DNA of 24,535 bases. It comes from a virus. The notes beneath the pieces were generated by a model, which was not told the DNA's origin, made no database searches, and was given only the letters and a program-made list of their open reading frames with translations. This document shows, piece after piece, positions 15,678 to 22,711 of this stretch; the stretch's first letter is position 1, and every line of letters begins with the position of its first letter. The DNA lies in the IMG/VR virus record IMGVR_UViG_3300037264_008034, positions 1-24,535 of that record; one strand, 5' to 3'. A program made the position numbers and the translations under genes.

Positions 15678-18142
15678 CTTTTAACCACCTTTACCTCCAC
15701 AGAAAAAGGAATGTCGAACGGGACGACGGAAGTCTCCATTGTTTGCTTCACAAATGGAACAACTACGTCAAGATGTTCATCTGGGCAATACGTGTAGTTG
15801 GCATCGTGTACAATATTGACTATCTGACATCCAAGAGACGCCATTGACCCACGGTGTAAGTGCTGGGCCAGTCGATAGGTATTCAAACTGGTAACGTCCG
15901 ATGCTGGCTCCTGAATGAGGAACGATATGTATTGCCTGCGCATGTGATCCAACTCACCATCACGAACACCAAGCGATTTTCCCTTGAGCATTGGAAGACG
16001 GCGAACGCGACCAAACGCCGACACACCGTAACCGAGCTTGGCGATGTTTCGATGCTCCATATCGGTCCATTCTCGAACCTTTGGAAATGCTCTGTACCAG
16101 TCGGCTATTAGCTTTCGCGCCGCGGTCACCGAAATTCCTCCCACGCGAGCAAGCTTGTCTGGCGCCACGTTGTTGAGAATAGCGAAATTGGCCCTTTTGG
16201 CGTCGTATCTTTCCTTATCGGATATATCATCCTTTTCGTACATCTTGCGGGCCGTCGCCAAGTGCATATCAGTGCCATCGTAGCATGCCTGAAGCAACGT
16301 CGGCTCCTTAACCACCCACGCCAACACACGAAGCTCCATTTGACTGTAATCTACGCAGATGATCGAATGGCCCTCCGGAGCCACAATGACACCGCGAACA
16401 CGAGCACCGAGTTCAGTCCGCGCCGGAATTGCCTGCATATTTGGCTGTGTGCACGACAAACGCCCCGACACCGTCCGATGCTGATGGAAATTGGCGTGAA
16501 TTCGCCCGTCTTCGAGCACAAACTCCGGAAGCGTCTTTAGAAACGAGTCTATGATTTTTCGCCGCTGCCGCCACTCCTGTACAACGCCAGCAACGGGGTC
16601 ACCGTCATCAGCAAGTTTCTCAAGAACATCAACGTCTACCGCGGGCTTCCCAGCCTTCTTCGTCTTTTTGATCGACGCATACTTCATTGTCTCAAAGAAA
16701 TACTTGGACATCTGAACCGGGGAGTTCGGGTTAAGTGTCGCAATTCCCGATTTCTCGCGAATGTCAACCAGCAAGCTGGAGCATTCGATCTCCAATTCAT
16801 CACGAAACGCCGTACAGTAGTCAAGGTCAACGACCATACCATTGAGTTCCATCTCCGCCAACAAATGGGCCGTCGGCATGGTAAAACGACGGAAGAATTC
16901 GGCCTCATGCTCACTTGCCGCCAGCTCCGAGTTGAAATCAGCCGCCAAACGCGCCGTACCGATGGCATCACAGCACGCGTACTTAGCAAAGTCATCAAAC
17001 GGCAGCGCCAAAAATTCCGGCGTCCCACGAATTTCCTTTATTCCCTCGCCGTAGGTGGCGAGATCGGGGTAGCGCGATGCCAGCATCTCATCCAGCGAGT
17101 ACCCCTTCAAGTTTTCATTGAGCACGTGCTGGGCCAACTGTGTATCAAACACCCAATTGGAAACGTCGATATTTAGCATCGTTTTGAGACGAGTAACGTC
17201 GAATTTTCCGTTGTGTGCCACTTTTCGAGCCGGTCCAGACAACAGCATAGTCAAATGATGCAGCACGCGGTCGCGGTTGTCGCCCCAGCAGTCCACAAGT
17301 CCAATTGGAAACTCGGCACCGTCGCCCAACATCAAGTCTGGGTTCCACACCATCAACGGCATATACCACGCAAAATCGCGAGTAGGCGCGAACGACACAC
17401 CAACAATCCGAGACCGAAAAAGTTCGAGTCCTTCGGTTTCTATGTCAAAGGCAAAATGCGACCATGACTCCGATTCGATTTTGAATCGCTCGAAATCGTC
17501 CATGGTCCTAACCGATTTCCACGAAAAAGACGACTTTGGCGGGTTGATCCTCGCCATGACCACATTTACATCGGCCACCATCTGCGAAAATGCCTCAGTT
17601 ACTTCGCCACCGCCGCGCAAAGCATACGACGGATGCCAAGTGGGCATGACAACAAATGACTTTCGTATGTTACCATCCTCCCCACACCCAAAGCCAAGCT
17701 CCACCGTATCAAACTTGCCGCGAACGCCACCAATTTTGCGATCATTCTCCATCAGTGCTGTGTAGGCGGTCTGCCCCATCACGATGATAACCTCAGGGTT
17801 AACGATCTCGATTTCGCGAAGGAGATGATATCGACATGAGGCAATCTGCTCAGTCGTTGGGTGGCCTATCTTGCCGCCATCAAACGGAGCGCAATGAAGG
17901 ACATTGGTAACGAAAATCGATCCACGGTCAACACCGGTTTTGGTGAGAAGGCTGTTGAACAGCATCCCAGCAGGACCAACGAACGGCTTGCCGGACCTGT
18001 TTTCCTCGGCGCCCGGAGCCTCGCCGATCCACATGAGGCGCGATGGAATCGGCCCAACACCGGGAACGGCCCTCGTCCGATGCTTACACAGACCGCACGA
18101 TTGACACGACCTAATTTCGCTTGAAATCTGTTCGGGAGTCAT
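15659..18142 (-). CDS. Uracil-DNA glycosylase / family A DNA polymerase fusion
   Basis: An 827-residue fusion. Residues 1-200 are a family 4-type uracil-DNA glycosylase: GEAPGAEE (40-47), VGPAG, four Cys placed like an Fe-S cluster (C13, C16, C84, C103), and H170-PSYALR. Residues 205-410 are a 3'-5' exonuclease: FDIETEG (D233, E235), D315 in HNGKFD, and Y388-x-x-x-D392. Residues 420-827 are a Pol I-type polymerase without a 5'-3' exonuclease. Motif A is VDYSQMELR (D598); motif B has R645, K649 and F653; motif C is VHDAN (D780). Compared with E. coli Pol I, the O-helix Tyr766-Gly767 pair is Asn657-Asn658, Asn845 corresponds to Ser740, and the Glu after the motif C Asp is Ala. All catalytic acids are kept. 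It should replicate the phage genome and excise uracil. The purZ-like gene nearby makes a DpoZ-like role plausible. ATG overlaps the 23-residue ORF's stop. Confidence 0.93.
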   Translation of the reverse strand: MTPEQISSEIRSCQSCGLCKHRTRAVPGVGPIPSRLMWIGEAPGAEENRSGKPFVGPAGMLFNSLLTKTGVDRGSIFVTNVLHCAPFDGGKIGHPTTEQIASCRYHLLREIEIVNPEVIIVMGQTAYTALMENDRKIGGVRGKFDTVELGFGCGEDGNIRKSFVVMPTWHPSYALRGGGEVTEAFSQMVADVNVVMARINPPKSSFSWKSVRTMDDFERFKIESESWSHFAFDIETEGLELFRSRIVGVSFAPTRDFAWYMPLMVWNPDLMLGDGAEFPIGLVDCWGDNRDRVLHHLTMLLSGPARKVAHNGKFDVTRLKTMLNIDVSNWVFDTQLAQHVLNENLKGYSLDEMLASRYPDLATYGEGIKEIRGTPEFLALPFDDFAKYACCDAIGTARLAADFNSELAASEHEAEFFRRFTMPTAHLLAEMELNGMVVDLDYCTAFRDELEIECSSLLVDIREKSGIATLNPNSPVQMSKYFFETMKYASIKKTKKAGKPAVDVDVLEKLADDGDPVAGVVQEWRQRRKIIDSFLKTLPEFVLEDGRIHANFHQHRTVSGRLSCTQPNMQAIPARTELGARVRGVIVAPEGHSIICVDYSQMELRVLAWVVKEPTLLQACYDGTDMHLATARKMYEKDDISDKERYDAKRANFAILNNVAPDKLARVGGISVTAARKLIADWYRAFPKVREWTDMEHRNIAKLGYGVSAFGRVRRLPMLKGKSLGVRDGELDHMRRQYISFLIQEPASDVTSLNTYRLAQHLHRGSMASLGCQIVNIVHDANYTYCPDEHLDVVVPFVKQTMETSVVPFDIPFSVEVKVVKRWSEAK

Positions 18143-18210
18143 GTGGCAGATTCGGGGTCAAATTTCAATACATCATTCAAATACGAGACCATGGATTCGG
18201 CAGTCGTCAT
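18139..18210 (-). CDS. Micro-ORF of 23 residues directly before the polymerase gene
   Basis: This frame starts at an ATG overlapping the upstream stop (TGATG), has a GGGAGGG just upstream, and ends with its TGA overlapping the polymerase ATG (ATGA). The peptide (begins MTTAESMVSYL, ends KFDPESAT) looks like a normal amphipathic helix with no rare composition. Because both junctions are coupled and it occupies the exact gap between genes, it is probably translated. It may be a leader that tunes polymerase translation or a small protein in its own right. Confidence 0.5.
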   Translation of the reverse strand: MTTAESMVSYLNDVLKFDPESAT

Positions 18211-18404
18211 CAACCCTCCCACGCCGATTGTTGGGGAACGCCTTCTCCAAGAACCCGCACCAGTTTACGAAATTCCTGTTGGCAATAAGCCTCGGAGACA
18301 CAATCGGCTTGTGACCACAACGCTTCATCTTCGGCCTGCTTATCAATCAGCCGAATAGCCAAATCGAAGCGGCGGATTTTTTCATTTTTAGGAATTTCAG
18401 TCAT
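18210..18404 (-). CDS. Hypothetical protein, 64 aa
   Basis: A small, largely helical protein with a charged N-terminus (MTEIPKNEKIRRFDLAIRLIDKQ) and a Cys/Gln-containing middle (SQADCVSEAYCQQEFRKLVRVL). I do not recognise a family. I chose ATG 18404, four bases after the methyltransferase stop, because longer starts would run into that gene; no strong ribosome binding site is visible, so it is probably coupled. Its stop overlaps the ATG of the 23-residue ORF. Confidence 0.55.
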   Translation of the reverse strand: MTEIPKNEKIRRFDLAIRLIDKQAEDEALWSQADCVSEAYCQQEFRKLVRVLGEGVPQQSAWEG

Positions 18405-18408
18405 GCAG

Positions 18409-19293
18409 TTACGTACCGACCGCTGCATCGTCCGGTTCCTTGATAACAGGACCATCAGAAATTGAACCGGCTTGTTTTGCTTCTACAATCATTCGTTCCT
18501 CAAGAGCACGGTCGTCATCGTCGCGCAAATCGACATACTCAAATTGTGCGCCAGCTTTGGTAAGGCGTCTATGAGAAATGTCGATGGCCGCGCTGTTGAG
18601 GTCGATCCCAATAAAACGGCGCCCCATTTGATGGGCCGCCAGCAGTGTACTTCCCGCCCCAACAAACGGATCAAGTACCAAATCGCCCGTCTTTGTGTGG
18701 TTGGAGATAAAAAACGCCGGTAACTCAACCGGTTTCTCTGATTGATATTCAATCTTCGATGAATGAACACGGCGAATGTGTGAAATCACATCCATTACCG
18801 CCTTCTCTTTCGGGGCAAACCAGCGCAGCTTTCCATTGTTTGATGCAACAAACACACGCTCAAAAGTCCTCCGGTATTTCCACCCGGCCCCGTTGCCCTT
18901 GCTCCAAACTACCGGATGTTCAAACACAAATATTCGAGACAAAGCAAGAGCCACAAGCGCAAACCCAACCCTCCCCGGCTCACCGCACGCCGCGCTACAC
19001 ACACACACAACCCCATGCTTAGCCATAATCGGCTTCATCACCAACAGCGATGACTCAACAAGTGACTGCAATTGTCGGTCCTCCGCCCCAAAATCTCCGG
19101 GCACATGCCCGCAGGTTTCAATAGACCGAACCGGCTCCACGCCGACCCGTGTGTGCCTGTTTCGATCCTCCCTGTTGGTTGAAATCCCGTACGGCGGGTC
19201 AGCAAACACAAAGTCGACCGACCCGCCCGGCATCTTCGCAAGCACCTTACGACAGTCCCCATGGATGAGATAATTAAGGCTTAGGTCAGGCAT
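18409..19293 (-). CDS. DNA methyltransferase, beta-type amino-MTase (copy 2, DPPY)
   Basis: This 294-residue protein has the permuted (beta) arrangement of DNA amino-methyltransferases: motif IV D32-PPYG comes first, and the SAM-binding motif I DPFVGAGST (from D208) plus GIDLN (D231) is near the C-terminus. The DPPY form is normal for N6-adenine enzymes, although N4-cytosine activity cannot be excluded by eye. No restriction endonuclease is nearby, so it is probably a solitary methylase protecting phage DNA. It is a clear paralogue of the enzyme at 20813-21646: both have motif IV at residue 32 and share the GW(K/R)YRR.FE..(Y/F)VAS and KPVEL stretches. A charged tail of about 40 residues is extra. 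Start overlaps the HTH gene by eight bases. Confidence 0.9.
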   Translation of the reverse strand: MPDLSLNYLIHGDCRKVLAKMPGGSVDFVFADPPYGISTNREDRNRHTRVGVEPVRSIETCGHVPGDFGAEDRQLQSLVESSLLVMKPIMAKHGVVCVCSAACGEPGRVGFALVALALSRIFVFEHPVVWSKGNGAGWKYRRTFERVFVASNNGKLRWFAPKEKAVMDVISHIRRVHSSKIEYQSEKPVELPAFFISNHTKTGDLVLDPFVGAGSTLLAAHQMGRRFIGIDLNSAAIDISHRRLTKAGAQFEYVDLRDDDDRALEERMIVEAKQAGSISDGPVIKEPDDAAVGT

Positions 19294-19495
19294 TCGCCAG
19301 CTTTACCTTCCCACCGGACCGGGGGATGTGCTTCCAACTCAGCCCCTTGTTGATACGATTGACTGTGCCCGCGCTCACGCCAAATTCCGCGGCGATCTGT
19401 GCAACCGGCACTGCTTTATCGAGCTTGGATAAAATCTGCACCACTTTTGCGTCGTCCAACTTGGTCGGATCGACGCCTTTCGCCGTCTTTCCCAT
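19286..19495 (-). CDS. Small helix-turn-helix protein (copy 2), 69 aa
   Basis: The product has one HTH: KVVQILSKLDKAVPVAQIAAEFGVSAGTVNRINKG, then WKHIPR. This is the resolvase or homing-endonuclease-associated type of DNA-binding helix-turn-helix, here without a nuclease domain. It is a paralogue of the protein at 19537-19806 (shared V-A-x-I/V-A-x-E-x-G-x-S-x-x-T-V and KG..WKHI). The ATG has GGAGG seven to eight bases upstream, and the end overlaps methyltransferase copy 2 by eight bases, so it may regulate or be co-expressed with that enzyme. DNA target unknown. Confidence 0.75.
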   Translation of the reverse strand: MGKTAKGVDPTKLDDAKVVQILSKLDKAVPVAQIAAEFGVSAGTVNRINKGLSWKHIPRSGGKVKLANA

Positions 19496-19536
19496 TGCGA
19501 TTCCTCCGTCGGTTTAAAGTTTCATCAAACCACAGA

Positions 19537-19806
19537 CTATTTACCAACTGCCGCTCCCAGCCGTTCCACCGTGTCGGTGTCCGGCCTAACAATGTGCTTC
19601 CAACGAATCCCCTTCTTTATCAGGTACACAGTGGCAGGACTGATTCCATACTCCTCAGCCACTTCCGCCACCGAACAACCACAACCAAGACGTGTTAGTA
19701 TGCCGATTACCGCCGCATCAGTCAACTTCGCCTGACCATTCCTTTGACCGAGAGGCCCACTCGGCTTAAATTTTGGCTTCTGTTCCTGTATCTGAGTATT
19801 TTCCAT
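19537..19806 (-). CDS. Small helix-turn-helix protein (copy 1), 89 aa
   Basis: After a Gln/Lys/Pro-rich N-terminus of about 25 residues comes AKLTDAAVIGILTRLGCGCSVAEVAEEYGISPATVYLIKKG, then RWKHIVRP. The HTH spans about residues 44-66. It is a paralogue of the next gene and otherwise of unknown function; stand-alone HTH proteins of this kind are common relatives of the DNA-binding end of HNH and GIY-YIG endonucleases. The ATG lies inside the 3' end of the upstream gene (41-base overlap) with GGGAG just before it. A 41-base spacer, with nothing recognisable in it, separates it from copy 2. Confidence 0.72.
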   Translation of the reverse strand: MENTQIQEQKPKFKPSGPLGQRNGQAKLTDAAVIGILTRLGCGCSVAEVAEEYGISPATVYLIKKGIRWKHIVRPDTDTVERLGAAVGK

Positions 19807-20125
19807 GCTCCCATCTTTCTGTTATCACATAAACGGCGTCAGGCGACCATCCGCCTCGAACTTCTACCTGCCATCCGCGCTTTCTCGCATAAAACAAACA
19901 CTTAGCAAACAATCGGCAAAATGGACCATCAGCAGCATTCTTCCTGTCGGTACACTCAACTGCACAAAGCCGCGCCCGACACCGATCCTCAAATCCATCA
20001 ACGCGAGGGTCCGCCAACAAACAAGACCAAATGTGCCAAGATCGAGAACCGGGCACAAATGGCGAATCCAGCCACTCGCGCCGCGATATTCTGCGGTAAA
20101 ATGACTCCGGTTTCTGCCGAAGCAC
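19766..20125 (-). CDS. Hypothetical protein, about 119 aa (start uncertain)
   Basis: I do not recognise this protein. It has a basic N-terminus (QKPESFYRRISRREWLDSPF), a Trp-rich stretch (SRSWHIWSCLL), and a central region with four Cys (RCRARLCAVECTDRKN, GPFCRLFAKC), which could bind metal. A second Trp-rich part follows (GWQVEVRGGWSPDAVYVITERW). The frame is open up to 20251, but earlier starts (ATG 20203 and upstream) would overlap the sigma-like gene by 70 bases or more. I prefer GTG 20125, nine bases below the sigma-like stop, preceded by AGAAGG although the spacing is short. Function unknown. Confidence 0.5.
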   Translation of the reverse strand: MLRQKPESFYRRISRREWLDSPFVPGSRSWHIWSCLLADPRVDGFEDRCRARLCAVECTDRKNAADGPFCRLFAKCLFYARKRGWQVEVRGGWSPDAVYVITERWEHGKYSDTGTEAKI

Positions 20126-20133
20126 CCCCTTCT

Positions 20134-20742
20134 TTACGTTGCTGCGTTGGGATCGGCCACCAAGCCGAATTTCGGAGAGGTCACCAAACTCGTAGCCAGC
20201 CATCGGATCGTCCCATCTACCCACGGTCGAAGGAGCCGAAGCTCTCGACATACTGTCGCCTTGCCGCGCCGCGGGTCAAGCCGACTGCCTATGGCCGCAA
20301 GGTCGTACCCCTCCGTTCGATACTCTATGATCAGCGCCTTCGTCGACCCAACCCCAAAGTCCCTCTGTGCCTGACGAACAACGGCGTTAATCAATTCTGG
20401 GTATCCATGATGATAGGCCACACTGCTAAATCGGCCAGCGTTTGACTCTCGGATCGAATCGAGCACGCCAACAAGTCGGCGCCGACGAGCCAGCTCATTC
20501 AGTATGGCGTTCCCGGCAACGAACGCTATCAAAAACGTAGACGGGGCCGCCCCATCAATGCGACACTTGGGCACCGCCCGCCACGCCGCCTCAATGCCAA
20601 TGGACATAAGCCCATCAAGATCATAGTTGCTGCCGAATCGTGTTCTCACCATCCCGCGAACGGAACGCACGATCCACTCCGACACATCGCGCACAGCAGC
20701 ATCGTCTCCCCCAGCCGCATTGTTCACCGTTTGTAAGTCCAC
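20134..20742 (-). CDS. Sigma factor-like protein, 202 aa
   Basis: Residues about 39-89 resemble sigma-70 region 2: NYDLDGLMSIGIEAAWRAV, then DGAAPSTFLIAFVAGNAILNELARRR, comparable to the DL..G..GL..A...F....G..F.T.A...IR.AI..E pattern that binds core RNA polymerase and the -10 element. Residues about 137-172 (ALIIEYRTEGYDLAAIGSRL, then TVCRELRLLR) look like a region 4 helix-turn-helix. A phage-encoded sigma could direct host polymerase to late or middle promoters; a degenerate anti-sigma or structural homologue is also possible. GTG 20742 was chosen because AAAGGGAGG sits five bases upstream; the frame is open 16 codons further but those residues do not match. It is the first gene after a 70-base gap that could hold a promoter, though none is clear. 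Confidence 0.6.
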   Translation of the reverse strand: MDLQTVNNAAGGDDAAVRDVSEWIVRSVRGMVRTRFGSNYDLDGLMSIGIEAAWRAVPKCRIDGAAPSTFLIAFVAGNAILNELARRRRLVGVLDSIRESNAGRFSSVAYHHGYPELINAVVRQAQRDFGVGSTKALIIEYRTEGYDLAAIGSRLDPRRGKATVCRELRLLRPWVDGTIRWLATSLVTSPKFGLVADPNAAT

Positions 20743-20747
20743 GGTTT

Positions 20748-20756
20748 CCTCCCTTT
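20748..20756 (-). promoter_or_regulatory. Ribosome binding site that sets the sigma-like start
   Basis: AAAGGGAGG on the minus strand, five bases upstream of GTG 20742. It argues for this start rather than the longer open frame. Confidence 0.65.
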
Positions 20757-20812
20757 GTGTGTACCACGTAAAATTGAACGCAACCGCCACATCTCTTACA
20801 CAAAAAACGGTG

Positions 20813-21646
20813 TCAAGTGGCTCGTGTCAAGTCCTCCTTTTGATCACCAGAAAGATCAATAAACTCGTACTTAGCCCCAGCCTCATCCAATCTCCGTCTG
20901 GAGATTTCAATAGCTTTTGGATTTATATCAATCCCAATCCATCTCCGTTTGAGATTGTGCGCCGCAATCAACGTAGAGCCAGACCCGCAGAACGGGTCGA
21001 GGACATTATGAGATTCGTCGGTATGAAGCCTCATAAAGTGTTCACAAAGTTCGACCGGTTTCTGCGCCGGGTATAAAATGTGGCCGCTGTAGACGGGCTT
21101 GATGTGCGTGATGACATCCGGAATGTTGTTGGTCGTGTTGTACCACCGCAGAGCCTTGTTGGCCGACGCCACGTAAATAAACTCAAAACACCGCCTGTAT
21201 CGCCACCCAACCCCCAGCGCCCGCTTGTGCCAAACAACTACGTTAGCTAACCGGAATGCGCCATGAAGATCAAAGGCCCACTGCGCAAATGCTACCGGTC
21301 TCATGCCGCCGCTGCTCGGACAACACATACACACAACGGCATCCGCCTTGACGAGCGGCTTCAATGCCACAATCGCACCCCCAACCAGATCATCCGAGAA
21401 CCCGCCAGACCCGTCAAAGTCCCCAAGCACATTGCCGCCAGTCCCATTAGCGCGAACCGACGCGCCGGTCACACGCCCAGCCAATCGCGCATTTCGCTCA
21501 CGGACATGCGCTTTTCTGTCCTCACGGTCAACCACCACACCAAACGGGGGATCGGTGAACACAAAGTCCACAGACGACTTCGGCAAATCATCAAACGCCC
21601 TCCGAAAGTCCCCGTGAATCAGCCAGTTTCTGGTTAGGTCCACCAT
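20813..21646 (-). CDS. DNA methyltransferase, beta-type amino-MTase (copy 1, DPPF)
   Basis: A 277-residue amino-methyltransferase of beta arrangement: motif IV T-D32-PPFG near the N-terminus, and motif I LDPFCGSGST (from D217) with GIDIN (D240) near the C-terminus. DPPF is a permitted variant of the adenine-type DPPY. The middle part (GVGWRYRRCFEFIYVAS, LRWYNTTNNIPDVITHIKP, KPVELCEHF) matches the second methyltransferase closely, so the two arose by duplication. The target-recognition region (about residues 45-130) differs, which would suit different target sites. Its ATG overlaps the purZ-like stop (TGATG), so the two are translationally coupled. If the genome contains 2-aminoadenine, its true substrate base is an open question. 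Confidence 0.9.
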   Translation of the reverse strand: MVDLTRNWLIHGDFRRAFDDLPKSSVDFVFTDPPFGVVVDREDRKAHVRERNARLAGRVTGASVRANGTGGNVLGDFDGSGGFSDDLVGGAIVALKPLVKADAVVCMCCPSSGGMRPVAFAQWAFDLHGAFRLANVVVWHKRALGVGWRYRRCFEFIYVASANKALRWYNTTNNIPDVITHIKPVYSGHILYPAQKPVELCEHFMRLHTDESHNVLDPFCGSGSTLIAAHNLKRRWIGIDINPKAIEISRRRLDEAGAKYEFIDLSGDQKEDLTRAT

Positions 21647-22710
21647 CAGTCCTCGTCAAATTCCGATCTTGCTATCATCGTGTTAGGACCCAGTCCAATC
21701 CAATCAATGCGCTGACCGATGCCATCCTCAACCTGCAGGATAAACCGAATCGTTTTTTGAGTGGGCCTTCCGGTTCGGCGGGCCTCATAATCAACCTGAT
21801 CCACGTGGTTGAGACAGATTAAAGATGGCTTGTTTGACGCTATTGCCGAACGGACAAGCCCCGCATCAAATCGAGCCACGCGCCGGACGGTTTTGGTGAC
21901 GGACGTAAGCTCCATCAGTGAATCCGGGCTTCCCGATTCCTCCGTCACCGTTTGCCAATCAATCTCGTTCGGAAGTGGACCAGAATTCCCGCCAACTCGG
22001 ATCGGAAAGGCCCTAATAACCATGATGACATCCTTAACATCAAACGGCGACAGGCCAGCCTCGGACAAGAACGAAGCCACTCCGGTATCTCGCGATGTGC
22101 AGAACGGGTAACAGTCACAATGAAGCACCGACAGCCCCCATCCCTGCGTTCCCTCAAGCAAAACATAAGCGCCGCCCCTATCGAGCCGATCACGCAAGTA
22201 TGGCACGGTCGGTTTAACGTAGTGCTTAAGCAACGGCTCGTCCTTGGCGAATCTCAACGATCCATCGCGACGCAAACGGGCCATCGTCACGGCGCCGGTC
22301 CCAGAGTTGGTTGAACCTATGGCCGGACGAAGACCGCCATTCAATTCCTGATCAATATGCCCCTTGGTCATGATGGCCGCATTTGGGTCAATCAACAGTC
22401 GACCCGAATCAAGTGGACAGTACTCCAATTCCCGCTTCAAGATTTCGAGATCGATGATCGCCCCCGCACCAAGCACACACACACTGCGAGGAAGCAGGGC
22501 CGGAGTTGGAAGCTGTTTGAATATATACGATTTGCCGTCCGATCCGATCACGGTATGGCCTGCGTTAGGTCCGCCCGTCCTTACACAAATCACTTCGTTG
22601 TTATTGCTCGCCCCGTGCTTGGCGGACAACAGTTGTTTCGCCCAAAAATGCGCGACTTTCCCTTTCGACTCACTGCCAAATTGTCCTCCGAATATGACCC
22701 CGACCGGCAT
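21646..22710 (-). CDS. purZ: PurZ-like adenylosuccinate synthetase homologue (2-aminoadenine pathway)
   Basis: This 354-residue protein has the adenylosuccinate synthetase fold with the phage PurZ signature. The phosphate loop is GGQFGSESKGK (residues 8-18): Ser13 replaces the Asp13 of PurA (GDEGKG), the base catalyst that PurA needs to act on IMP. Next come PNAGHTV (PurA has HNAGHT), then GAGAIID, STNSGTGA, VLLEGTQGWGLSVLH, TSRDTGV, IRVGGNSGPLP and ICLNHVDQVD. The length fits PurZ and the short archaeal-like enzymes rather than E. coli PurA (about 430). PurZ joins dGMP and aspartate to give 2-amino-2'-deoxyadenylosuccinate, the step to dZMP, so that adenine is replaced by 2-aminoadenine (Z) in phage DNA. 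The start has AAAGGAGG six bases upstream, implying strong translation; the stop overlaps methyltransferase copy 1. Confidence 0.88.
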   Translation of the reverse strand: MPVGVIFGGQFGSESKGKVAHFWAKQLLSAKHGASNNNEVICVRTGGPNAGHTVIGSDGKSYIFKQLPTPALLPRSVCVLGAGAIIDLEILKRELEYCPLDSGRLLIDPNAAIMTKGHIDQELNGGLRPAIGSTNSGTGAVTMARLRRDGSLRFAKDEPLLKHYVKPTVPYLRDRLDRGGAYVLLEGTQGWGLSVLHCDCYPFCTSRDTGVASFLSEAGLSPFDVKDVIMVIRAFPIRVGGNSGPLPNEIDWQTVTEESGSPDSLMELTSVTKTVRRVARFDAGLVRSAIASNKPSLICLNHVDQVDYEARRTGRPTQKTIRFILQVEDGIGQRIDWIGLGPNTMIARSEFDED

Positions 22711-22711
22711 T

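Noticed and set aside
20621-20803. 60-codon Cys-rich minus-strand frame starting CKRCGG
   Set aside because: Mostly overlaps the sigma-like gene in another frame; only the first 20 codons are outside it and no ribosome binding site is present.
20801-20816. TTGACA on the minus strand in the gap before the sigma-like gene, as a -35 promoter element
   Set aside because: No TATAAT-like -10 at 16-18 bases downstream, and the hexamer overlaps the methyltransferase stop.
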